A stretch of 18,699 bases of DNA from DATGLW01 sp035293965 (GTDB lineage: Bacteria > Actinomycetota > Acidimicrobiia > Acidimicrobiales > RAAP-2): positions 1 to 18,699 of the forward strand of contig DATGLW010000032.1 in assembly GCA_035293965.1 (NCBI GenBank), given 5' to 3'. The translations under genes were made by a program, and so were the position numbers. This document shows positions 1-6,682 of the stretch, in pieces. Positions within the stretch are counted from its first letter, which is position 1; each line of letters starts with the position of its first letter. A model generated the notes under the pieces. The model was not told the origin of the DNA and ran no database searches. It worked only from the letters and a program-made list of their open reading frames with translations.

Positions 1-80
1 GTCGCCGAGCCCGGCCCTTCCGCCAGGGCCCGCCGGCGGCAACTCCTCCGGGCGAAGTGTACATCCGGCGTTCATGGCCG

Positions 81-101
81 GGCGGTGACGGCCTCACCGC
101 C
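81..101 (-). terminator. Hairpin, probable distal terminator
   Basis: A perfect 8-bp stem (GGCGGTGA paired with TCACCGCC) closes a 5-base loop at 89-93. It lies about 60 bases after the stop of the last minus-strand gene. There is no T-run on either side, so it would act as a U-less terminator, as is common in high-GC actinobacteria, or only as an RNA 3' end stabiliser. Being symmetric, it could serve either strand. Confidence 0.4.
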
Positions 102-132
102 GCCTGCGGCAGCGCCGCCGTCGCGCACGCCC

Positions 133-159
133 GGGCGGGAGCCGCCCTGGCGCCCGCCC
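133..159 (-). terminator. Hairpin adjoining the stop of the propeller gene
   Basis: GGGCGGG at 133-139 pairs perfectly with CCCGCCC at 153-159, giving a 7-bp all-GC stem with a 13-base loop. It begins directly after the stop codon at 160-162 of the minus-strand gene. There is no T-tract. Position and stability fit the end of the leftward transcript. Confidence 0.4.
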
Positions 160-1386
160 TCAGCGGGCACGTCGCCGAACCGGGCGGGAGCGCCGGGGCC
201 GGGTCTTCCGGGGTGCCGGCTGCGCCGGCGGTGGTGCCCGGCGGGTGCCGCGGCGCCCGAGGCCGGGCCGCCGCTCGGCCTCTCGCCGCCGGATGTCCCA
301 GCTGGGCAACCTCGAGCGGGCGCGCAGGGCAGGCCAGCCGAGCCCCGCCAACCCGGCCACGAAGAGCACCCCGAGCAGGGCGGCGGCGGTCCCGAGCCAC
401 TGCCGGCCGCCGGCGGCCGCCGCGCCGGGGCCGACCAGGGGCGCGATGTCGTCGAGGTCGTTGCGCAGGTGCAAAACGGTCACGCGGTTCTGGGGGCTCT
501 GGAGCTGACCCGACAGGTGGTAGTCGACCACCACCAGCTGCCCGTAGTTGCTGGCGGCGAACAGGTGCCCGTGGCCGTCGGTCGTCCCCTGGTCGATCTG
601 CACGTCGGGTACGGTCAGCTCCGACACGGGGTGCTGGAGGTGGCGGGGGTCGATCTGCATGATGGTGTCGCCCCCGAAGAGGAACAGGGTGTGCGAGTAG
701 GCGTCGTAGGTGATGCCGTGGCCGGCCGCGATGTCACTCAGCTCCCGGGTCGTGGTGCCCGAGTCCACGTTGATCACGCCGAAGTTGCCCGGGCCGAAGC
801 TGCCGCCGGTCGTGTAGTAGGCGCGGCCCGAGCCATCGAAGGCGATGCTCGTCACCTGCGTGTCGTCGCCGTGGAGATCGACCACCAGGCCGGGTCGCAG
901 GGGGTCCACCGGCATCACGCAGAGCGGCCCGGGCAGCCCGGCCGTGAACACGTCGTCCGTCGTCGGGTCGACGGTCAGCAAGAAGGCGCCCGGGCACCCT
1001 GACGCCACGGACCGGAAGGCGCCGGTGGTCGGGTCGACCTCGGCCACCGTCCCTCGGTTCTGCTCACCTACCACGGCGTGCCCGTCGGGCTCGAACACCA
1101 CGCCGTCCGCGCCGGGCAGCCACGTCACCCGCTGCTGCCGGCCGAGCTGGGGCCGCCCGGCGTGGAAGTCGAACGTCGTGCGGTAGAGGGCCGTGCGATG
1201 GAACGTCGTGAAGTAGAGGACGCCGGACTCGCCGGAGCTCCCGGTGGCGAGGGCCGTGATGCCGATCGCGACGAGCCCGATGGCGCCCGCGACGGCGGCC
1301 CAGGAGGCGACCCGGCGCACCGTGGGCCGGTGGCGCCCGGGCGGTCGCGCACCCCCAGGGACGCCGAACCCCGGCCGGGCGGCCAC
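160..1386 (-). CDS. Membrane-tethered beta-propeller-like protein
   Basis: The 408-residue product has a transmembrane segment at about residues 27-48 and a second at about 331-352. Between them lies a roughly 280-residue region made of recurring short motifs typical of SMP-30/NHL/virginiamycin-lyase-like propellers (for example VTSIAFDGSGRAYYTTGG and GITYDAYSHTLFLFGG). The tail after residue 354 is strongly basic with many Arg and Pro residues, and should be cytoplasmic, which would place the propeller outside the membrane. No catalytic residues are recognised, so a substrate cannot be named. The GTG start at 1386 is well supported: GAGGGG lies 8 bases upstream. The gene starts 3 bases after the stop of the membrane protein upstream, so the two are very likely cotranscribed and translationally coupled. 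The propeller fold is inferred from motif rhythm only. Confidence 0.72.
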   Translation of the reverse strand: MAARPGFGVPGGARPPGRHRPTVRRVASWAAVAGAIGLVAIGITALATGSSGESGVLYFTTFHRTALYRTTFDFHAGRPQLGRQQRVTWLPGADGVVFEPDGHAVVGEQNRGTVAEVDPTTGAFRSVASGCPGAFLLTVDPTTDDVFTAGLPGPLCVMPVDPLRPGLVVDLHGDDTQVTSIAFDGSGRAYYTTGGSFGPGNFGVINVDSGTTTRELSDIAAGHGITYDAYSHTLFLFGGDTIMQIDPRHLQHPVSELTVPDVQIDQGTTDGHGHLFAASNYGQLVVVDYHLSGQLQSPQNRVTVLHLRNDLDDIAPLVGPGAAAAGGRQWLGTAAALLGVLFVAGLAGLGWPALRARSRLPSWDIRRREAERRPGLGRRGTRRAPPPAQPAPRKTRPRRSRPVRRRAR

Positions 1387-1389
1387 CGC

Positions 1390-2949
1390 TCAGGCCCCTC
1401 CGGCCGCGCCGGCCAGTCTGACGCCGGCGGCGCCTCGTACCGAGCCACGTGCCGGGGCCCGGGCCGCCGCGGCCGCCGAGGGGCGGACGCGGCGGAAGAC
1501 CACCGACACCCGCGACCGGCGGACCAGCCGCCACGCCGGGTCGCGCGCCAGGTAGCGGGCGAGTGCGCTGTCGGTCGGCCACAGCACCGTGTCGATCCGG
1601 TACCGGTCGAAGACCCGGTCGGGGTCCGTCGTGAGCGACTGCACCGCCAGGTACTGGTCGAGCACGGGCGTCGACGTGTACAGCTCGGTACGGCCGTCGA
1701 CGAACACGGGCACCCCGGCCCAGTCCAGGTAGTCGTTCCACAGGTAGGTCGAGAAGACGCGCCCGTCGTGCTTCCCGAGCGAGGCCACGGCGGCCACCGG
1801 CACGCTGCCCGCCGGCTGCCCGGCGGGCTCCCACGGGCCGTGCAGCAGGGCGACGCCGAGGATGGCCAGCACCGGCCATACGATCACGCTCGGGCGCAGC
1901 TGCTCGCGCGGGAGCGGCGGGCAGTGCGCCGCCAGGGCGCAGAAGGCGATGGCGAAGTAGGGCAAGAACCGCGCCGCGTCGAGGGTGCTCACGAACAGGA
2001 AGGACGCGACCGCCGTCTCGACCGCCGGCAGCGGGTTCCGGGAGAAGAGCAGGGAGGCGACGATCACGGCCAGCGGCACGACGACGACGGCCATCGTCGC
2101 CGGGTCGTGGAAGTCCGGCGACTGCCACTCGCCGATCAGGCGGCGGACGGTGGGATTGAACGTCACCCCGAACGCGCTGCGGTAGACGCCGGGGCCGAAG
2201 GGGTTGACGAAGGTGGCGGCGAGCGAGGCGGCGAGCACCGTGATCGAGTCGCGTCGCCCGAGGGGGTCGGCGACCGCCAGGCGCCCGAGCCGGCGTGGCG
2301 CGTGGGCGGCCACCACCTCGAGGGCGAGGACGAGCAGGCCGAGGAGGAAGCTGCCATGGAGGTTGGCCCACAGCGCGAAGAGCACCGGCACCGCCACGAG
2401 CACTGCCCGGCGGCGGTGGCCGAGGGTGAGCAGCAGGAACAGCAGCGCCACCAGCAGGTAGCTCACCACCTGGGGGCGATCGTCGAGGAAGAGGGTGACG
2501 GCTGCCCCGGTCTCGAGGCACAGGAGGCCCGTCCAGGTCCACCCGGCCCCCACCAGGCGGCAGCGGACCGCCACCACGACCACGGTCACGCTGGCCACAC
2601 CCGCGGAGAGCAGCCAGAACGCGATGGGCCCGAGCAGCCGGACGGCCTCGGCCAGCACCACGTCGTAGCCCCATTCGGGCGTCGTCCAGCGGTGCCCGGT
2701 GACCGTGTAGGAGAACACGTCGCGGGTCATGACCCGGTGATGGTCGAGCATCCACACGCCCGCCGCCCGGTGCCAGAAGACATCGTCGAACAGGCCGGTG
2801 TGCATGGCGGCCCGCCAGGCCAGCAGGCACGCAACCACGAGGCCCACCACGCCGACCGGCACGGCCGCCGGAACCGGGAGCCGCCGGGCCCTCGAGTCGG
2901 CCCCGGGCAGGGGCACGCCCGGCGCCTCTGGCTCGAAGGTCAGCGGCAC
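1390..2949 (-). CDS. GT-C-like polytopic membrane protein
   Basis: The product of about 519 residues has roughly 9-11 hydrophobic segments. Numbered from the TTG at 2967, an N-terminal motif DDVFWHRAAG (61-70) followed by TRDVFSYT (81-88) and the sequence TPEWGYD (96-102) resembles the first extracytoplasmic loop of GT-C/PMT-like membrane glycosyltransferase relatives. A C-terminal segment has FSTYLWNDYLDW (405-416) and VFVDGRTELY (421-430), which recur in a family of uncharacterised bacterial membrane proteins of this type. The activity is unproven; a lipid-linked sugar transfer role is inference. The last about 30 residues are a low-complexity Ala/Arg/Gly tail. The start is uncertain: TTG at 2967 and GTG at 2949 both lack a Shine-Dalgarno. 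GTG is preferred because TAGCGT (2958-2963) sits 8 bases upstream, as a -10 would for a leaderless transcript. The propeller gene follows immediately. Confidence 0.75.
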   Translation of the reverse strand: MPLTFEPEAPGVPLPGADSRARRLPVPAAVPVGVVGLVVACLLAWRAAMHTGLFDDVFWHRAAGVWMLDHHRVMTRDVFSYTVTGHRWTTPEWGYDVVLAEAVRLLGPIAFWLLSAGVASVTVVVVAVRCRLVGAGWTWTGLLCLETGAAVTLFLDDRPQVVSYLLVALLFLLLTLGHRRRAVLVAVPVLFALWANLHGSFLLGLLVLALEVVAAHAPRRLGRLAVADPLGRRDSITVLAASLAATFVNPFGPGVYRSAFGVTFNPTVRRLIGEWQSPDFHDPATMAVVVVPLAVIVASLLFSRNPLPAVETAVASFLFVSTLDAARFLPYFAIAFCALAAHCPPLPREQLRPSVIVWPVLAILGVALLHGPWEPAGQPAGSVPVAAVASLGKHDGRVFSTYLWNDYLDWAGVPVFVDGRTELYTSTPVLDQYLAVQSLTTDPDRVFDRYRIDTVLWPTDSALARYLARDPAWRLVRRSRVSVVFRRVRPSAAAAARAPARGSVRGAAGVRLAGAAGGA

Positions 2950-2974
2950 GCGCCGGAACGCTAACAAACGAAGG

Positions 2975-3027
2975 CGGCGAGGGGCGGGGGCCGGCGAGGG
3001 GCGGGGGCGAGGGCGACGGGCGGGGGC
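2975..3027. repeat. 17-bp tandem repeat with G-quadruplex motif
   Basis: An exact 17-bp unit (cggcgaggggcgggggc) occurs twice in tandem at 2975-2991 and 2992-3008, followed by a degenerate third copy to 3027. The plus strand has G-runs of 4, 5, 4 and 5 separated by short loops, which meets the usual G-quadruplex pattern. It fills the gap between the CAP-like gene and the membrane protein gene, both on the minus strand, so the G-rich strand is the template strand there. Confidence 0.7.
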
Positions 3028-3033
3028 CCGAGA

Positions 3034-3053
3034 CCGGGCGGCGCCGCGCCCGG
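3034..3053 (-). terminator. Hairpin after the CAP-like gene
   Basis: CCGGGCG at 3034-3040 pairs with CGCCCGG at 3047-3053 around a 6-base loop. It starts one base past the stop codon (3055-3057) of the minus-strand CAP-like gene. The stem is perfect and all G/C but has no T-run, so it is read as a probable U-less terminator separating that gene from the membrane protein gene. Confidence 0.45.
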
Positions 3054-3054
3054 A

Positions 3055-4446
3055 TCAGCGCAGCGACCCCATGAAGGGCGCGTCGCCGAACGCGAACACC
3101 CCGCCGTCGGCCCCCACCATCCAGTAGCCCCGGCCACCGGGTGACGCGGCGATGCCCGAGATGTCGGTCGCGCGGACCCCGACCCCGGGGAGCGACCCCA
3201 TGAAGGGGGCGTCGCCGAACGCGAACACCCCGCCGTCGGCCCCCACCATCCAGTAGCCGCGGCCGTCCGCGGTGGGCACGAGCCCCACCACGTCGTGGAC
3301 CGCGACCCCGACCCCGGGGAGCGACCCCATGAAGGGCGCGTCGCCGAACGCGAACACCCCGCCGTCGGCCCCCACCATCCAGTAGCCGCGGCCGTCCGCG
3401 GTGGGGGCCATCGCGAGGACCGGTGCGGCCAGTGCCATGGCGCCCGTCGAGCCCTCGAAGGTGGCGTCGCCGAACGCGAACACCCCGCCGTCGGCCCCGA
3501 GCAGCCAGTACCCAGCGCCGTCGGGGGTCCTCACCATCCCGACCAGGGGTGCGTTGATCACCTGGCCTCCCATCGAGCCGTCGAAGGTGGCGTCGCCGAA
3601 GGGGTACACCTGGCCGTCGGCGGTGGCCACCCAGTAGCCCGCCCCGTCGCGGGTGGGCGCGATGGCGATCGACGCCGTGCCGGTGGGATGGGCCGCCGTC
3701 ACTCCCCCGGCGAGGTAGGGGGCGACGTCGTCCTGCCAGGAGAACGACAAGGGCGGCGCAGGGGTCGAGGGGGCGGCCACCAGCGCCGCATAGCTCGCCA
3801 CCCCTGGGACCCCGACGGTGGCCACGGCGGTGCCCGCCAGGCAGCCGCTGCAGGGCGTGAGGACAACCGCGCGGTGGCCCCAGCACCCCCCGCCCCCCGA
3901 CGGTCCGCAGTCGAGGTTGATGCCACCGGGGCCGTCGTCGTAGAGCCACGCATAGTCGGCTGCCAGCGGGTCGGTGAGGCCTGCCGCCCACACCGAGCCG
4001 GCCCAGGCGACGCCGAGGGGGCCATAGGAGGGCTGGAGCGCCGGATCGGCCGCGGCGGCGGCACCGCCCTGGGCAGCGGCAGCGAGGTCCGGCTCGATGC
4101 CCACGAGCGGCGGCAGCCCCCGGTCGACCCGCTCCACGTCGAGTGCGGCGAACAGCTGCTCGGCAGGCGTGAGGGTGTACCAGTTGCTCGGGAGCACCAT
4201 GGGGCCGAGCCCCTCGGCGGCCCGGGCGGCGTCGATGGCGCCGAGCGCTGCGGCGACGCAGCCGACCGACCCGTCGATGGGTGCGGGGCCGGCACCCGCG
4301 CAGGCATCGGGTGGCGGGACGCTCACCAGGGCGGCGGCACCGGGGGAGCCCACCAGGCCCGCCGCCCAGGGGGCGAGCGACCCGAGGGTGCCGAGGAAGG
4401 CACCCGCCAGCAGACCCACGGCGCGCCGCGCCCGCGCGGCCCTCAC
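3055..4446 (-). CDS. Secreted CAP-like protein with C-terminal tandem repeats
   Basis: The 463-residue product has an Arg-rich N-terminus and a hydrophobic stretch at about 10-42, fitting a Sec signal peptide or anchor. Residues about 63-225 resemble the actinobacterial CAP/SCP-like domain: NWYTLTPAEQLFAALDVERVDRGLPPL (split as residues 88-114), then DYAWLYDDGPGG (164-175) and CWGHR (188-192, with His191). Residues about 258-463 are five units of 42-43 residues, each with GYW, DGGVFAFGDA and a GS motif, a secreted repeat type often seen in Acidimicrobiia and relatives. The last three units are almost identical in DNA. The role is unknown; extracellular binding is inference. GTG 4446 is supported by GGAGGG six bases upstream, and TACCGT at 4485-4490 is a possible -10 box. 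Two hairpins flank the gene, so it may be its own transcription unit within the cluster. Confidence 0.82.
   Translation of the reverse strand: MRAARARRAVGLLAGAFLGTLGSLAPWAAGLVGSPGAAALVSVPPPDACAGAGPAPIDGSVGCVAAALGAIDAARAAEGLGPMVLPSNWYTLTPAEQLFAALDVERVDRGLPPLVGIEPDLAAAAQGGAAAAADPALQPSYGPLGVAWAGSVWAAGLTDPLAADYAWLYDDGPGGINLDCGPSGGGGCWGHRAVVLTPCSGCLAGTAVATVGVPGVASYAALVAAPSTPAPPLSFSWQDDVAPYLAGGVTAAHPTGTASIAIAPTRDGAGYWVATADGQVYPFGDATFDGSMGGQVINAPLVGMVRTPDGAGYWLLGADGGVFAFGDATFEGSTGAMALAAPVLAMAPTADGRGYWMVGADGGVFAFGDAPFMGSLPGVGVAVHDVVGLVPTADGRGYWMVGADGGVFAFGDAPFMGSLPGVGVRATDISGIAASPGGRGYWMVGADGGVFAFGDAPFMGSLR
3062..3405 (-). repeat. Near-identical 129-bp tandem repeats inside the CAP-like gene
   Basis: Segment 3175-3276 matches 3304-3405 at 101 of 102 bases (single difference 3208 G versus 3337 C), at an offset of exactly 129 bp. 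Segment 3062-3129 is identical to 3320-3387 over 68 bases. The repeats keep the reading frame and encode the DGGVFAFGDA units. The identity extends through third codon positions, which suggests recent duplication or gene conversion. Confidence 0.95.
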
Positions 4447-4537
4447 CGATGCCCTCCGCCAACTCGGTCCGCCACCACCCGGTCACGGTACGGAGGCGGC
4501 GTTGCAGCCCGGTGGGGGGGTGGTGGCCGTCAGGTTG

Positions 4538-4570
4538 CCGCCGGTGCCACGCCGCTCCGGGCACCGGCGG
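4538..4570 (-). terminator. Strong 11-bp hairpin after the priming transferase gene
   Basis: CCGCCGGTGCC at 4538-4548 pairs perfectly with GGCACCGGCGG at 4560-4570 around an 11-base loop. It begins 15 bases beyond the stop (4586-4588) of the minus-strand sugar transferase. No T-run follows on the minus strand. The long perfect stem and position make it the best terminator candidate in the window. Confidence 0.6.
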
Positions 4571-4585
4571 TGGCCAGCCGGGGCT

Positions 4586-6118
4586 TCAGTAGGCTCCGTT
4601 GCCCCGGAACACGCTGCCCGGCGTCTGCCAGAGGATCTTGATGTCCCAGGCCAGGGACCAGGAGGCCACGTACAGGTAGTCCAGCCGGCGGAGGTCGTCG
4701 TAGGACAGGTCGTTGCGCCCCGACACCTGCCAGAGCCCAGTGAGGCCCGGGCGGGCCTCGAAGCGCTTTCGGGCCCAGCCGTCGATCTGCTCGGACTCGG
4801 CCGGCACGAAGGGCCGCGGACCGACGAGGGACATCTGGCCGGCGATGACGTTCAGGAGCTGGGGAAGCTCGTCGAGGCTCGTCTTGCGCAGGAAGCGCCC
4901 GATGGGCGTGACCCGGGGGTCGACCCGGAGCTTGAACAGCGGGCCCTCGACGTCGTTGTCGTCGCGCAGGCCGTCTTTCACCTGCTCGGCGTCCTGGCGC
5001 ATGCTGCGGAACTTGTACATGCGAAACACCTGTCCGTAGCGGCCCACGCGGTCCTGGCGGAACAGCACCGGCCCCGGCGAGGACACCTTGATCGCCACTG
5101 CCAACGCGACCAGGGCCGGCCAGAGCACGAGGAGGATGGCGATCGACACCACGAGGTCGAACGTCCGCTTGACGAAGCGGTCCATGCGCCCGAGGGAGGG
5201 CGGGGCGATGTCGACGATGGGCAGCCCGCACAGGTCGTCCATCTTCGACCGCCAGCTGAGCAGCTCGAAGTAGCGGGGCACGATGGCGATCGGCACCATC
5301 CCGTGCAGCTCGCGCAGGGCCTCGGTCAGGTCGCCCGGATGTGTCCTCGAGAAGCTGACGAGCACCCGGTCGACCTGCAGGCGCCGGCAGAGCACGGGCA
5401 GGTCGCGGGTGCGGCCGATCACGTGGGTGGGCGGCGCCGGGTCGTCGTCGACGAAGCCGACCACCATGGCCCCCCTGTCGCGCGAGAGGTAGTCCCGCAG
5501 GCGGCCGGCCACGACGCCCGATCCCACGATGAGGATCCTCGTCGGGCGCCGTGACCGCCAGACGTGGTAGGCGGCCGAGCGTGCCGTCGGGGTGGCGAGG
5601 AGCGCGGCGCCGACCTCCACCCCGAGGGCGCCGGCGCGCGGGCCGTGCCACCCGAGGATGTGGACGAGCCAGGCCACCACCCCGGCCGCCAGCGAGGTGC
5701 CGAGGGCGAGGGCGAGGGCGAGGGCCCGAAGGTCGGCGAACGAGCTGGGCTGCAGGTGCCTGCCCGCACGCTGGGGCAGGCCGAGGAGCCCGATGGCCAG
5801 CAGCTGGCAGACCGGGAAGGCGAGCAGCAGCACGATGCCCTCGGCGAGGCCGCGGTGCGGCCCGGCCGCGAGCAGGGCGTCGGCGAGCACCGCCAGCCCG
5901 CCTGCCACCACCAGGGCCAGCGAGTCCGCGACGAGCAGCTTCTTCCCCGTGATGGCGGGCGCCTGCCGGTCGGCCTCGAACCCGGCGAGCTCGGGCGGCG
6001 CCGGCAGGTCCAACCCGAGCAACGGCGCGGCCACGGCACTGTGGCCGTTGGTGCTGGGCTCGCCGACCAGTGACGCCGTCGTGCGAGCATCGGCATCCGG
6101 TGCCCGCTCGGCGCTCAT
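4586..6118 (-). CDS. Polyprenyl-phosphate sugar-1-phosphate transferase (priming enzyme)
   Basis: This enzyme should transfer a sugar phosphate from a nucleotide sugar to undecaprenyl phosphate, the first membrane step of exopolysaccharide repeat-unit assembly. The N-terminal half has about four to five hydrophobic segments, then a Rossmann-like CoA-binding-type region with ILIVGSGVVAG and VVGFVDDDP. The C-terminal catalytic domain is textbook for the bacterial sugar transferase family: KRTFD, a re-entrant hydrophobic segment, FRQDRVG, MYKFRSM, the acidic pair in TSLDELPQL, SLVGPRP and LWQVSGRN, ending in the usual conserved aromatic/Trp segment. At 510 residues it matches WbaP/CpsE-type two-part enzymes. 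The sugar cannot be read from sequence. ATG 6118 is chosen; an in-frame GTG at 6151 would add 11 residues, and neither has a clear Shine-Dalgarno. It lies downstream of the LAFTG protein gene. Confidence 0.93.
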   Translation of the reverse strand: MSAERAPDADARTTASLVGEPSTNGHSAVAAPLLGLDLPAPPELAGFEADRQAPAITGKKLLVADSLALVVAGGLAVLADALLAAGPHRGLAEGIVLLLAFPVCQLLAIGLLGLPQRAGRHLQPSSFADLRALALALALGTSLAAGVVAWLVHILGWHGPRAGALGVEVGAALLATPTARSAAYHVWRSRRPTRILIVGSGVVAGRLRDYLSRDRGAMVVGFVDDDPAPPTHVIGRTRDLPVLCRRLQVDRVLVSFSRTHPGDLTEALRELHGMVPIAIVPRYFELLSWRSKMDDLCGLPIVDIAPPSLGRMDRFVKRTFDLVVSIAILLVLWPALVALAVAIKVSSPGPVLFRQDRVGRYGQVFRMYKFRSMRQDAEQVKDGLRDDNDVEGPLFKLRVDPRVTPIGRFLRKTSLDELPQLLNVIAGQMSLVGPRPFVPAESEQIDGWARKRFEARPGLTGLWQVSGRNDLSYDDLRRLDYLYVASWSLAWDIKILWQTPGSVFRGNGAY

Positions 6119-6243
6119 CGTCGCCGCCGGTCGAAGCCTGGGGCCGGGCACCGCGCCGCCGTCCGCTGCCGCGCGCCAGCGGTACGTCGGCCGGCCGCCG
6201 CAGGGAGGTGCGCGTGGGTCATGCTCGTGATGCCGAGCTCGTC

Positions 6244-6257
6244 GCGGCGCCGGCCGC
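6244..6257 (-). terminator. Weak hairpin at the end of the LAFTG gene
   Basis: GCGGC at 6244-6248 pairs with GCCGC at 6253-6257 around a 4-base loop, touching the stop codon at 6257-6259 of the minus-strand LAFTG gene. The stem is short and there is no T-run, so this is only a weak candidate; transcription may continue into the priming transferase gene, which lies about 140 bases further on. Confidence 0.22.
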
Positions 6258-6580
6258 TAGGAACGTGCTGGCTCGTCGTGCGAGCGGCGGCTTCCCCACC
6301 GCAGTGCGGAGCCGACCGCCACGGCCCCGAATGCAAAGAGCGTGAGCCCGGCGATGTCGCTCCCCGTGAAGGCTAGCCCACCGGAGCTCGTACTCGTGTC
6401 GGCCACGGTGCCGGGGTCGTGGAGCGGCCCGTTCTGCGGCTGGCCGGGAACCTGGGGGCTCGCGCACCCGACGTCGCCGCACGGTCCGGTACCCGAGTCG
6501 GCGAACGCCGCTGCTGTGCTGGTGAGACCGAGCCCTGCGGCACCGACAAGCCCGCACACCAGCAACCTGGCTGCCTTCAT
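6257..6580 (-). CDS. Small secreted protein with LAFTG sorting signal
   Basis: The 107-residue product has a clear signal peptide (MKAARLLVCGLVGAAGLGL, then Ala-rich to about ADS at residue 27-29) and a short Pro/Gly/Ser-rich mature part with two Cys. The C-terminal cell-wall anchor is LAFTG at about residues 69-73, a hydrophobic segment and a basic tail (RWGSRRSH). LAxTG-type signals are known substrates of class E sortases in high-GC actinobacteria, so covalent attachment to peptidoglycan is expected. No sortase is in the window. With only about 40 residues between signal peptide and anchor it is probably a small surface or spacer protein; function is unknown. ATG 6580 is chosen over a longer frame from 6676 because GGAGGG lies 4 bases upstream and the signal peptide then starts correctly. 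It sits between two polysaccharide genes. Confidence 0.85.
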   Translation of the reverse strand: MKAARLLVCGLVGAAGLGLTSTAAAFADSGTGPCGDVGCASPQVPGQPQNGPLHDPGTVADTSTSSGGLAFTGSDIAGLTLFAFGAVAVGSALRWGSRRSHDEPARS

Positions 6581-6584
6581 GTCG

Positions 6585-6618
6585 CCCTCCGTTCGTCGGC
6601 GCCGCGAAGCCGCGAACG
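6585..6618 (-). promoter_or_regulatory. Hairpin abutting the ribosome-binding site of the LAFTG gene
   Basis: On the minus strand, CGTTCG and CGGC (6618-6609) pair with GCCG and CGAACG (6600-6590), with one bulged A and an 8-base loop. The last stem base is the first G of the Shine-Dalgarno GGAGGG (6590-6585). A roughly 10-bp stem directly against the ribosome-binding site could tune translation or act as a 3'-end barrier for the upstream gene. Its role is inference. Confidence 0.4.
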
Positions 6619-6682
6619 CCCTGGCCCGCCTGGCGGACCCTCCTCCGAACCGGAGCCTACCTGCAGGATGGAGCATCGATCC

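Larger units (their letters stand above)
1..159. other. Left-edge intergenic stretch with hairpins, no supported gene
   Basis: No coding region can be supported here. The stretch lies downstream of the minus-strand propeller gene, whose stop is at 160-162. It holds two GC-rich hairpins, listed separately. On the minus strand ATG codons at 75 and 64 open frames that run off the left edge, but neither has a ribosome-binding site at a useful distance, so a neighbouring gene start is possible and not shown. Confidence 0.4.

Noticed and set aside
1078..2964. Plus-strand open frame of 628 codons
   Set aside because: Antisense to the membrane protein gene, with a charged low-complexity translation and no recognisable motif.
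3062..3405. CRISPR-like direct repeats
   Set aside because: The spaced repeats are in frame inside the CAP-like gene, encode a known type of protein repeat, and the intervening sequence is also coding and related between units.
1064..4564. Minus-strand open frame of 1166 codons
   Set aside because: It runs out of frame through three well-supported genes (propeller, membrane protein, CAP-like protein). Its translation is Arg/Gly/Pro-rich with no domains, the usual shadow of very high-GC coding DNA.
6581..6682. Riboswitch in the leader of the LAFTG gene
   Set aside because: The leader is structured, but I could not match it to consensus features of cyclic-di-GMP or cyclic-di-AMP riboswitches; only the hairpin is reported.
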